A stretch of DNA of 15,088 nucleotides, taken from positions 1 through 15,088 of the forward strand of contig JADFVP010000102.1 in NCBI GenBank assembly GCA_015222595.1, read 5' to 3'. This DNA comes from Pseudomonadota bacterium. Its GTDB lineage: Bacteria > Desulfobacterota > GWC2-55-46 > JADFVP01. The notes beneath the pieces are model-generated. The model searched no databases and had not been told where the DNA came from. It worked only from the letters and a program-made list of their open reading frames with translations. The position numbers and the translations under genes were made by a program. How positions within the stretch are numbered: position 1 is the first letter of the stretch; each line of letters opens with the position of its first letter. Shown here piece after piece: positions 1 to 6,926 of the stretch.

Positions 1-93
1 ACCTTTAAGCCGGTTAAGGATATGCCTGAGTACACGGGCGTGCTCTCAAGGGCCGAGATGGCCGCGCTCTCGGCCTACATATCTACCTTCTAA
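1..93 (+). CDS. Cytochrome c-like protein, C-terminal fragment (cut by window start)
   Basis: Only the last 30 codons are visible, read in frame from base 1 and ending at TAA 91-93. The tail has a Met-Pro-Glu-Tyr stretch followed by a helix ending in ALSAYIST(F). This is how many class I cytochrome c domains end: the methionine is the distal haem ligand and a short C-terminal helix packs on the haem. The CXXCH haem motif would lie upstream, outside the window, so the assignment rests on the tail and on the complete cytochrome c gene that follows 95 bases later on the same strand. A periplasmic electron-transfer role is inferred. Any other protein with a similar helical tail is possible. Confidence 0.5.
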   Translation, partial: TFKPVKDMPEYTGVLSRAEMAALSAYISTF

Positions 94-132
94 GACCTTG
101 CGGCTTTTTTTCAGGTAGCATTGATATAAGTT

Positions 133-157
133 CTGGAATAGAATTCCAGGGCTGGAA
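133..157. promoter_or_regulatory. Cluster of three alternating CTGGAA/TTCCAG half-sites
   Basis: Upstream of the small cytochrome c gene, CTGGAAT (133-139), the centre AGA, and ATTCCAG (143-149) make a perfect 17-bp dyad. A third half-site, CTGGAA (152-157), forms a second dyad with the middle one across a 2-bp centre. The cluster ends 31 bases before the start codon, so it could be an operator. A short direct repeat AGGACT follows at 164-169 and 178-183; its second copy also serves as the ribosome binding site. I recognise no known regulator for this motif, and no clear -35/-10 pair is visible. Confidence 0.4.
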
Positions 158-188
158 AACTCTAGGACTAGCACTTCAGGACTCTTTT

Positions 189-599
189 ATGATACTACTA
201 ATACCACACAAGATTATAGCCCGCACGCGGGGCGTCTTCGCTCTTTCGGCCTTTGCGCTCATTGTCTCCTTTGTGCTTTTGACCGCTTCTCCCGCACCGT
301 CCACGGCAGCGAGCGCACCTGAGAACTACCGCTTCTATTGCGCCCAGTGCCACGGCTTAGAGGGGCTTGGCGACGGTCCTAACGCCACGAAGAACCAGCC
401 TGTGGAGCCGCGCGACCATACGAGCGCGTACGAGATGGGCAAGCTGACGGACGAGGACATCGGCTACGTAATACGCGACGGCGGAGTGGCAACCTCGAAG
501 TCCACTCTGATGCCGCCTTTTGGCGCTACGCTTACGGATGAAGAGATTGCCGAGCTTGTCGTGCACATTAGAAAGCTCTGCAACTGTACGGTGCGCTAG
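189..599 (+). CDS. Small monoheme c-type cytochrome
   Basis: A 136-residue exported electron carrier. A basic N-terminus and a hydrophobic stretch at about residues 16-33 form a signal sequence or membrane anchor ending near an Ala-Ser-Ala site around 40-43. The haem-binding motif is C51-A-Q-C54-H55, followed by a glycine-rich loop (GLEGLGDGPNA). Met108 in LMPPFG is the likely sixth haem ligand, and the C-terminal helix (TDEEIAELVVHIRKL) completes a class I fold. Two extra cysteines sit at 131 and 133, in CNC near the C-terminus, which is unusual; they could form a disulfide or a metal site. AGGA at 178-181 lies 7 bases before the ATG and supports this start. The gene follows another cytochrome c-like gene, so it probably belongs to a respiratory cluster extending left of the window. 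Confidence 0.88.
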   Translation: MILLIPHKIIARTRGVFALSAFALIVSFVLLTASPAPSTAASAPENYRFYCAQCHGLEGLGDGPNATKNQPVEPRDHTSAYEMGKLTDEDIGYVIRDGGVATSKSTLMPPFGATLTDEEIAELVVHIRKLCNCTVR

Positions 600-602
600 A
601 GA

Positions 603-612
603 GCTGTACAGC
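603..612. repeat. Perfect 10-bp palindrome GCTGTACAGC
   Basis: The palindrome lies in the 35-base gap between the cytochrome c stop and the TTG start of the DUF2065 gene. A TATAAA-like run follows at 624-629, but no matching -35 hexamer is seen. It could be a small operator or a short hairpin; function is unknown. Confidence 0.25.
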
Positions 613-634
613 CAGCGGGGCCGTATAAATAGAA

Positions 635-823
635 TTGGAAATTCTGCTGATAATATTGGGCGCCCTTTTGGTGATTGAAGGGTTGCCGTACTTCGCTTTT
701 CCGAAGAAGGCGAAACTCTGGGCGTTGATGCTTCAGGAGGTTCCCGAACCGACGCTTCGAAAGATGGGCCTTCTCTGCGTGGTCGCAGGGCTCGCGCTGC
801 TCTGGGTTACGCGCTTTTTCTAA
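635..823 (+). CDS. DUF2065 (YjeT-like) small membrane protein
   Basis: A 62-residue protein with two predicted membrane helices (about residues 3-22 and 44-60) joined by a short polar loop. The pattern LGALLVIEGLPYFAFPKKAKLW, a proline-containing loop, then LRKMG and a second helix matches the DUF2065/YjeT family in length and layout. The family has no established biochemical function. The start is TTG at 635: an in-frame stop at 626-628 rules out anything further upstream, and the family typically begins about 15 residues before the EGL motif, as here. No clear Shine-Dalgarno sequence precedes it. Its TAA overlaps the next ATG by one base (TAATG), which suggests translational coupling to the SpoIID-domain gene. 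Confidence 0.8.
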   Translation: MEILLIILGALLVIEGLPYFAFPKKAKLWALMLQEVPEPTLRKMGLLCVVAGLALLWVTRFF

Positions 824-2271
824 TGGCCGGAATTTTGAAGGCCATACGTTTATCACGCAGTCTTTATATGGATAGTCATATGAGAAGTCTTTCCCACAAC
901 AAAAAGTACTCTTCGTTCCTGCCGTCCTCGTTTGTTACAGGGCTTGTGCTGCCCGTGTTATTTGTTGCGCTGCTCTTTGGCTGCGCTACTGTCGAGGTCG
1001 CACCGGACAGCGACGACGCTGCGCACTCTACCGAAATCGAGAAGGCCGATGAGTTTGTGGTCTTCGGTAAGGTAGAGGAAGAGAAGGCTCTCTTTGGCAG
1101 CGACAGTGCGGCAGGCGTAACGAGCGCCCCGGAGCGCGATCTCATAGCCGAGAAGATAGAGCAGAGGCAGCTTGAGGCCGCCGCGCGCAAAAGAGTTAAA
1201 GAGCAAGCACGAGTAAAGCCCGCAAAGAGCGCGCTCGCCGAGCTTGAAGGCGGCGAGAAGCTGCGCGTACTTGTGCTTAGCGGCAGAAAGACCATACGCG
1301 TGAACGGCGCCAAGGGCACGGGTAGTGGCGTCAACATTACGCGCCTTAGCGCCACTCACGCGCGCGTCAACAAGAAGACCATAGAGCTTCCGGTACGCCT
1401 GACTCCCACCAAGGAGTTCGTCTACCTGAACGGCAGGCCGTACCGTGGCGTTATAGACCTTTACGCCGACGACGAGGGGCTTCTGGCCGTTAACGAACTC
1501 TACCTCGAACCGTACATTGTCGGGCTTATAAACCACGAGATTTCATCCAGATGGCCCGAAGCCGCAGTAAAGGCGCAGGCGATAGTGGCGCGCACCTATG
1601 CGCTGCATCAGAAGAACCGCACCGGCACCGTAGGCATAGACGAACGGTACGACCTCGACGGCTCTGTGCTCGGACAGGTCTACAAAGGAGCCAATGCCGA
1701 GGACTCGCTTGCGTTCAAGGCCGTGAAGGCCACGCGCTCTAAGGTGCTGACCTACAGGGGTTCATACGCCCTTACCGTCTACCACTCCAACGCCGGGGGC
1801 ATGACAGAGTCTTCGGCCAATGTCTGGACTACCGGCTATCCGTACCTCCGTTCCGTTAAAAGTCCGTACGACAAGGACGCCCCGGGGTATAAGTGGGAGT
1901 ACGCGATAACCCCTAAAAAACTGGCTCTGCGCCTAAAGCGCGCCGGGCACAGTGTCGGCAGACCGGAGATACTCGACGTGACCAAAAGGACGCGCTCTGG
2001 CAGGGCGTACAGGGTAGAGATACTCGGCACCGAAGATCCTGTGACCATTAGCGGCAAGGAGTTCCGTGAGGCAATCGGCTACGACTTCATAAAGTCGACC
2101 AAGTTCGAGGTCTCGCGCAGCGGCAACCTCTTCTTCTTTACCGGTACGGGGCTCGGTCACGGTGTGGGCCTCTCGCAGTGGGGCGCAAAGGGCATGGCTG
2201 CCGACGGCTACTCTTCTAAAGAGATTCTGCAGCACTACTATCCGGGTACCCGGCTCGGCACTCTCGACTGA
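823..2271 (+). CDS. SpoIID/LytB-domain lipoprotein (probable peptidoglycan lytic enzyme)
   Basis: Up to 482 residues. A hydrophobic segment (about 38-53) ends in LLFGC, a plausible lipobox, so Cys54 would be lipidated and the protein anchored facing the periplasm. After a Lys/Glu/Ala-rich linker comes a SpoIID/LytB domain: EPYIVGLINHEI with Glu239 at the place of the catalytic glutamate of SpoIID, AAVKAQAIVARTYA, a GQVYKG segment, HSNAGGMTES, and a C-terminal GLGHGVGLSQWGAKGM block (His446) ending ILQHYYPGT. SpoIID is a lytic transglycosylase acting on amidase-denuded glycan strands; in Gram-negatives the family is linked to cell-wall remodelling or division. The ATG at 823 overlaps the preceding stop, but ATG 880 (residue 20), with GGAT upstream, gives a more normal lipoprotein signal length and may be the true start. 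Confidence 0.85.
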   Translation: MAGILKAIRLSRSLYMDSHMRSLSHNKKYSSFLPSSFVTGLVLPVLFVALLFGCATVEVAPDSDDAAHSTEIEKADEFVVFGKVEEEKALFGSDSAAGVTSAPERDLIAEKIEQRQLEAAARKRVKEQARVKPAKSALAELEGGEKLRVLVLSGRKTIRVNGAKGTGSGVNITRLSATHARVNKKTIELPVRLTPTKEFVYLNGRPYRGVIDLYADDEGLLAVNELYLEPYIVGLINHEISSRWPEAAVKAQAIVARTYALHQKNRTGTVGIDERYDLDGSVLGQVYKGANAEDSLAFKAVKATRSKVLTYRGSYALTVYHSNAGGMTESSANVWTTGYPYLRSVKSPYDKDAPGYKWEYAITPKKLALRLKRAGHSVGRPEILDVTKRTRSGRAYRVEILGTEDPVTISGKEFREAIGYDFIKSTKFEVSRSGNLFFFTGTGLGHGVGLSQWGAKGMAADGYSSKEILQHYYPGTRLGTLD

Positions 2272-2329
2272 CTTCTCTTTAGCTTTTTTAGCAACCCTCT
2301 TTTATCCCCTTTTGGAGCTTCCTCATACA

Positions 2330-3484
2330 ATGCAGCTGAGTGATTTTGATTTCGATCTGCCCGAAGAGTCCATTGCGCTCAGGCCGAACCCTTCGCGTTC
2401 GCTCTCGCGCCTGCTTCTGCTAGACAAAGAGAGCGGCACGGTGGCCCACGGTACCTTCACCGATATTTGCGCGCACCTGAACCCCGGAGACCTGCTTCTT
2501 CTTAACGACACGCGGGTGATCCCTGCGCGGTTAAAGGGCAAGAAGCCGACCGGCGGCGCGGTTGAGCTGCTGCTGACAGAAAAGATCTCTGGCGACAAGA
2601 TGGGCGAGGGTGAACGGGCGCAAGCCCGTTCGGGAGCAATCGAAGAGCAATGGAGGTGCATCGGAAAGCCCGCAAAGGGTCTCGGTGTCGGAGCTACCGT
2701 TCTGTTCGACCACGGCGTAACCGCTACCGTTACCGCAGTTGCCACTGACGGAGCGCGCGAGATACTATTTGCCGGACTACCCGAAGGAGTTAGCGCGCCG
2801 GTTCTTCTTGGCGAGATACCGTTGCCGCCGTACATCAATAGAGCAGTAGAGGCTAAAGATACCGAGCAGTACCAGACCGTCTACGCGAAGCACGACGGCG
2901 CGGTTGCCGCTCCTACAGCGGGGCTCCACTTTACACAAGAGCTGCTCGAAGAGATAGCGGTCAAGGGCGTTACGATAAAGTACATAACGCTCCATGTCGG
3001 GCCCGGAACATTTCTGCCAGTAAGGGTAGATAATGTCGAGGAGCACTCAATGCAGAGAGAGCGGTACTCCATCGGCGCTGATGTCGTAGAGGCGATTTTA
3101 AAAACAAAGCAGGCGGGCGGGCGCGTGGTGGCCGTAGGCACAACGACAACGCGGGCGATTGAGGGAGCCTGGCGATCTTTGGAAAAGAGCAAAGAAGGTG
3201 AGGATGGAGCCTGGCGGACCCTCAAGGAGCCGAGCGGGAGCGGTATTTTTGAAAAAGGCGGCGCGCCCTGCGCGCTCGACGGCGCGACAGATATCTTCAT
3301 CTACCCCGGCTTCGAGTTTCAGGTCGTGGACGCGCTCATAACGAACTTTCACCTGCCGCGCTCCACGCTCATTATGCTTGTGTCGGCCATGGCCGGGAAA
3401 GATAATATTTTGCATGCTTACGGCGAGGCCGTTAAAGAGGGCTACCGCTTCTACTCTTACGGCGATGCGATGTTTATAGAGTAA
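2330..3484 (+). CDS. queA: S-adenosylmethionine:tRNA ribosyltransferase-isomerase QueA
   Basis: QueA transfers and isomerises the ribose of SAM onto preQ1-modified tRNA to make epoxyqueuosine. Family blocks seen are FDFDLPEESIALRP, LLLLNDTRVIPARLKG (57-70), GEIPLPPYI, DTEQYQTVYA, AAPTAGLHFT (193-202), TLHVGPGTFLPVR, VAVGTTTTRA, and IYPGFEFQVVDALITNFHLPRSTLIMLVSAMAG. The reading frame stays open upstream to 2162, but that overlaps the SpoIID gene; the family's conserved N-terminus begins at ATG 2330, with GGAG at 2313-2316. At 384 residues it is longer than the usual 340-360 because of two poorly conserved insertions: residues about 87-107 (containing a DNA hairpin) and about 279-315. The catalytic blocks are intact, so it is probably active. 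tgt, the preceding enzyme of the same pathway, follows. Confidence 0.96.
   Translation: MQLSDFDFDLPEESIALRPNPSRSLSRLLLLDKESGTVAHGTFTDICAHLNPGDLLLLNDTRVIPARLKGKKPTGGAVELLLTEKISGDKMGEGERAQARSGAIEEQWRCIGKPAKGLGVGATVLFDHGVTATVTAVATDGAREILFAGLPEGVSAPVLLGEIPLPPYINRAVEAKDTEQYQTVYAKHDGAVAAPTAGLHFTQELLEEIAVKGVTIKYITLHVGPGTFLPVRVDNVEEHSMQRERYSIGADVVEAILKTKQAGGRVVAVGTTTTRAIEGAWRSLEKSKEGEDGAWRTLKEPSGSGIFEKGGAPCALDGATDIFIYPGFEFQVVDALITNFHLPRSTLIMLVSAMAGKDNILHAYGEAVKEGYRFYSYGDAMFIE
2612..2631. repeat. Perfect hairpin (8-bp stem, GCAA loop) inside queA
   Basis: GAACGGGC (2612-2619), the tetraloop GCAA, and GCCCGTTC (2624-2631) pair perfectly. The loop is of the stable GNRA type. It lies in an extra stretch of QueA (about residues 87-107) that I do not expect in the family, and it keeps the frame open. 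This looks like a small dispersed palindromic element that landed in a permissive loop. No second copy is seen in this window. Confidence 0.55.
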
Positions 3485-3648
3485 GGGTTGATCGAATAGA
3501 AAATCGAGTGGAAAACGGCCCGAATAAGAAAACGTAAAATAGCCGAAAAAGGCCATAAAAGGGCCAAAAAGGCTCAAAAAAGGGCTAAAATCGGCTTAAG
3601 CAGACATTTTTTATTTAGCCCGATTACAGATAACTGAAAGTAAAAAAG
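3485..3648. promoter_or_regulatory. Intergenic region with helically phased A-tracts upstream of tgt
   Basis: This 164-base gap holds six A-tracts of 4-6 bases starting at 3536, 3546, 3557, 3566, 3576 and 3587, spaced 9-11 bp, with GGCC or GGCT words between them. A T6 run at 3607-3612 falls about two turns further on. Phased A-tracts of this kind produce intrinsic DNA curvature. The outer words AGCCGA (3541-3546) and TCGGCT (3591-3596) are complementary, as are GGGCTAAA (3582-3589) and TTTAGCCC (3614-3621), so the transcript could also fold; the first pairing ends 10 bases before the T6 run. It may act as a curved promoter or nucleoid-protein site, or as a weak queA terminator. No convincing sigma-70 hexamers were found. 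Confidence 0.5.
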
Positions 3649-4776
3649 ATGCCATTTAAATTCGACCTTATAACCACCGACCCGACGGGCGCGCGTGCCG
3701 GACGTGTAACCACGCCGCACGGCGAGATAGAGACGCCCTTTTTCATGCCGGTCGGCACCAAGGCTGCGGTAAAGGCGCTGACCCCTGAAGAGCTTCGCGC
3801 GCTCGGCGCGCAGATAGTGCTCTCCAACACCTATCATCTCTACCTTCGCCCCGGACATAAAGTGATAGAGGCCCTTGGCGGCCTGCACGGCTTTATGAAC
3901 TGGAACGGGCCGATCCTTACCGACTCTGGCGGGTATCAGGTCTTCTCTTTAGGCAAGCTCAGCAAGATAGACGAGGCAGGCGTGCGCTTCAGCTCGCACT
4001 TGGACGGCACGCCACTGGTCTTGACCCCTGAGAGCGCAATGGAGATACAGGAGTCTTTGGGGGCCGACATTATTATGGTCTTGGACGAATGCACCCCGCA
4101 CCCTGCCACGCATGACTACGCGCGCGAGTCGATGGAGCGGACGCACCGCTGGGCTCTAAGGTGCAAAGAGGCCCACGCGGGCGCAGAACGCGCAAACTAT
4201 CAGGCGCTCTTCGGTATTGTGCAGGGCTCGATGTACCCGGACTTAAGGGTAGAGAGCGCCAAGGCTATAATCGACATCGGTTTCGACGGCTACGCCATCG
4301 GGGGCCTTAGCGTCGGGGAAGAGAAGGCGCAGATGCGCGAGATGTGCGCGCTTACGGCTGCAGAGCTTCCAGCGGACTCTCCGCGCTACCTTATGGGGGT
4401 CGGAACGCCCGAAGATCTCGTCGCCTCGGTCGAGGCCGGGATAGATATGTTCGACTGCGTTATGCCGACCAGAAACGCGCGTAACGGAACTCTCTTTACA
4501 AGTCGTGGAAAATTGGGTATAAAGAATGCTTTGTTTGAGCGTGATAATGGACCTCTGGATTCCGAGTGCAGCTGCTACACCTGTGCCAACTATTCGCGCG
4601 CTTACTTGCGCCACCTCTTTATTGCCGGAGAGATGCTCTCTTCGAGGCTCAATACGATTCATAACCTCCATTACTACACAGGGCTTATGGCTAGTATGCG
4701 GCAAGCGATAAAGGCAGGCGAGTTCGCCGGGTTCAAGTCCAAGTTTTTGGCCCGGTTAGAAGAGGGCGTAAAGTAA
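3649..4776 (+). CDS. tgt: tRNA-guanine transglycosylase
   Basis: This cytosolic enzyme exchanges guanine-34 for preQ1 in tRNAs with GUN anticodons, the step before QueA. It is 375 residues, the normal bacterial length. Visible motifs are TPFFMPVGTKAAVKAL, SNTYHLYLRPG, TDSGGYQVFS (Asp92, the general acid/base position), VLDECTPHP, FGIVQGS, GYAIGGLSVGE, the nucleophile Asp269 in FDCVMPTRNARNG, and the zinc site C307-x-C309-x2-C312 with His338, whose spacing from the last cysteine fits the family. The ATG at 3649 matches the family N-terminus, although the ribosome binding site is only a poor AAAG-type sequence. It is separated from queA by 164 bases of A-tract DNA, so it may have its own promoter. 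Confidence 0.97.
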   Translation: MPFKFDLITTDPTGARAGRVTTPHGEIETPFFMPVGTKAAVKALTPEELRALGAQIVLSNTYHLYLRPGHKVIEALGGLHGFMNWNGPILTDSGGYQVFSLGKLSKIDEAGVRFSSHLDGTPLVLTPESAMEIQESLGADIIMVLDECTPHPATHDYARESMERTHRWALRCKEAHAGAERANYQALFGIVQGSMYPDLRVESAKAIIDIGFDGYAIGGLSVGEEKAQMREMCALTAAELPADSPRYLMGVGTPEDLVASVEAGIDMFDCVMPTRNARNGTLFTSRGKLGIKNALFERDNGPLDSECSCYTCANYSRAYLRHLFIAGEMLSSRLNTIHNLHYYTGLMASMRQAIKAGEFAGFKSKFLARLEEGVK

Positions 4777-4930
4777 GAGGGGGCCCGGTATTATTGAACC
4801 GAGGCACCGAGAGTCTCTAACTTTAAGAAGTAACAGGCCCGCATTGCAGTAGTAAACGGGTCGAGTTGAATCAATTAAAAACTTACAGGTTTTAGTCGAT
4901 AAAAAACAGAGTATCAGGAGGTATGGATAA
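4777..4930 (+). promoter_or_regulatory. tgt-yajC gap with strong ribosome binding site (4916-4922) setting a GTG start
   Basis: AGGAGGT at 4916-4922 is a full Shine-Dalgarno sequence 8 bases before GTG 4931, which fixes the yajC start. An ATG at 4923 is out of frame and too close to be used. The rest of the gap is AT-richer in its second half (4866-4910), with a TTGAAT at 4866-4871 that has no good -10 partner at normal spacing. No convincing terminator follows tgt. Confidence 0.6.
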
Positions 4931-5257
4931 GTGTTATTTTTTCCGGTTGCAGTAGCGTACGCCGCGGACGCCCCGGCAGGGCCCTCGGGCATAATGAGTT
5001 TCGCCCCGCTCGTCTTTCTTTTCATCATCTTCTACTTTCTCCTTATTCGCCCTCAGCAGAAGAGGAGCAAGGAGCACAAGGAGATGCTGACCAAGGTTGA
5101 TATTAACGACAACATAGTGACCAGCGGCGGTATTCACGCCCGCGTGACAGCTGTTCAGGAAGAGACCGTTACCGGAGAGATAGCCGACAAGGTTCGTGTA
5201 AAGATCTCCAAGGGCGCAATAACCGCGCGCAAGACGCAGGGCGATAACCTCGGCTAG
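4931..5257 (+). CDS. yajC: Sec translocon accessory protein YajC
   Basis: A 108-residue inner-membrane protein of the SecDF-YajC complex, which assists the SecYEG channel. It has a short hydrophobic start (MLFFPVAVAYAADA), one clear membrane helix at about residues 22-40 (MSFAPLVFLFIIFYFLLI), then the family signature RPQQKRSKEHKEML and a cytoplasmic domain with INDNIVTSGGIHARVTAV. Length and order are typical. The start is GTG, chosen because a perfect AGGAGGT lies 8 bases upstream. secD follows after 66 bases and secF directly after that, the usual order, so the three probably form one transcript. Confidence 0.95.
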   Translation: MLFFPVAVAYAADAPAGPSGIMSFAPLVFLFIIFYFLLIRPQQKRSKEHKEMLTKVDINDNIVTSGGIHARVTAVQEETVTGEIADKVRVKISKGAITARKTQGDNLG

Positions 5258-5323
5258 AGCTTTTAAGTGCTACGCTCGACAAGAGAAGCCTAGAGATTAG
5301 AGAAGACAAGAGAAGATGAACTT

Positions 5324-6910
5324 ATGAAAAGCATACTGTTACGCATACTGATGCTCGCAGCCTTTACGGCTGTGGCGTTTGCGCTATTTCTGCCGTCTAC
5401 GCCCTTTTCCAGCATACTGCCTTCAGCGTGGAACAACGCTATACCGAAGATGATCTTGGGGCTCGACCTTCAGGGAGGCATGCACCTTGTGCTGAACGTG
5501 GACAGGGAGAAGGCCGTTGAGAACCGCGTTCAGAGGATAAAGGGCTCTATAGAAGAGGCGCTTAGAGAAGAGAAGGTTCCGTACCGCTCCGTTAAGATGG
5601 AGACCGCACTGAGCGTTGGCGTAGGTGTCTTCAACGAGCGCAACGCCGAGGCGATACAGAAGGTGGTTGACGACGAGTTTCCGGGCCTTGAGGTAGAGAC
5701 CGCTTCGGACGGCTCGCTCACCTACTCGTTGCCCGAAGACGAGCAAGAGCGGATAAAGTCGTGGGCGCTCTCTCAGGCCTTGGAGACCATACGCAACAGA
5801 ATAGACAAGTTCGGCGTTGCCGAGCCGCTCATACAGAAGCAGGGCATCAGCGAAGTCGCCATTCAGCTTCCGGGACTAAAAGACCCGGAGCGCGCAATGG
5901 AGCTTATCGGCAAGACCGCCGTGCTTGAGTTCAGAATAGTGGACGACTCTATGGAGGCCAGAACCGCGCTGATGCAGGGCGCGCCTTTCGGCTCAGAGGT
6001 GCTTTATCAGAACACGACAGACCCGGCAACGGGCGAGACGATAAAGAAACCCTTTCTGCTCTATAAAGAGATAATGATAACAGGCGACTCGCTCTCCGAT
6101 GCGCGCGTGTCCGTAGACTCGCAGTTCAACGAGCCGTACGTCTCGCTCACCTTCGACTCCGACGGAGCGCATACCTTTTCGCGCGTTACGACCAAGTACG
6201 TAGACAAGCGTTTGGCGATTGTCTTAGACGGCAACGTCTACTCGGCCCCTAACATCAACGAGCCTATAACGGGCGGCAAGGCGCAGGTAAGCGGCAACTT
6301 CACTTACGAGTCCGCCAGAGACTTAGCCATCGTGCTTCGCGCCGGAGCGTTGCCCGCCCCAGTTGAGATAATACAGAACGTGACGGTCGGGCCGACCCTT
6401 GGGCGCGACTCCATCGAGGCGGGTCTCAGAGCCGCAGCTCTGGGCTTCATACTCGTGCTGCTCTTCATGCTGGTCTACTACCGGGTTGCAGGCGCAATAG
6501 CCGACTTTGCGATACTCTTAAATGTCGTAATGCTCTTGGGAATGATGGGCTGGCTCAACGCCACGCTTACGCTTCCGGGAATCGCCGGAATAATCTTGAC
6601 GGTCGGCATGGGTGTGGACTCGAACGTGCTGATCTTCGAGCGCATAAAAGAGGAGCTGAGAGGCGGGCGCACGCCGCGCTCAGCCGTTAACGCGGGCTAC
6701 GAGCGCGCATGGTGGACCATCGTTGACTCTAACGTAACCACCCTCATTACGGCCTTTGTGCTCTTCCAGTTCGGAAGCGGGCCGATCAAGGGCTTTGCCG
6801 TAACGCTCAGTCTCGGAATTCTAATAAACCTCTTTACGTCGCTTGTCGGCACAAAGGTGGCCTTCGACGTTCAGAACGACAAGCTCAGACTCAGGAAGCT
6901 GAGCATATAG
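5324..6910 (+). CDS. secD: Protein translocase subunit SecD
   Basis: SecD uses the proton-motive force with SecF to pull secreted proteins through SecYEG into the periplasm. It is 528 residues. A first membrane helix (about 5-24) is followed by the signature LGLDLQGGMHLVL (45-57), then a large periplasmic part with IRNRIDKFGVAEP, VAIQLPG, EPYVSLTFDSDGAHTF and LAIVLRAGALPAP. Five further helices lie in about 366-515, with GMGVDSNVLIFERIKEELRGG (429-448) carrying the conserved intramembrane Asp431 and DSNVTTLITAFVLFQFGSGPIKGFAVTLSLGI. Nothing is missing. The ATG at 5324 fits the family start, though the ribosome binding site (AGAGAAG) is weak. secF starts 16 bases after its stop. Confidence 0.97.
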   Translation: MKSILLRILMLAAFTAVAFALFLPSTPFSSILPSAWNNAIPKMILGLDLQGGMHLVLNVDREKAVENRVQRIKGSIEEALREEKVPYRSVKMETALSVGVGVFNERNAEAIQKVVDDEFPGLEVETASDGSLTYSLPEDEQERIKSWALSQALETIRNRIDKFGVAEPLIQKQGISEVAIQLPGLKDPERAMELIGKTAVLEFRIVDDSMEARTALMQGAPFGSEVLYQNTTDPATGETIKKPFLLYKEIMITGDSLSDARVSVDSQFNEPYVSLTFDSDGAHTFSRVTTKYVDKRLAIVLDGNVYSAPNINEPITGGKAQVSGNFTYESARDLAIVLRAGALPAPVEIIQNVTVGPTLGRDSIEAGLRAAALGFILVLLFMLVYYRVAGAIADFAILLNVVMLLGMMGWLNATLTLPGIAGIILTVGMGVDSNVLIFERIKEELRGGRTPRSAVNAGYERAWWTIVDSNVTTLITAFVLFQFGSGPIKGFAVTLSLGILINLFTSLVGTKVAFDVQNDKLRLRKLSI

Positions 6911-6926
6911 TACAGGAGCAGTACCG

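Noticed and set aside
104..112. T-run after the first cytochrome fragment as an intrinsic terminator
   Set aside because: No stem of useful length directly precedes it.
2162..2329. Longer queA beginning inside the SpoIID-domain gene
   Set aside because: The upstream part is the SpoIID sequence read in another frame; the conserved QueA N-terminus begins at 2330.
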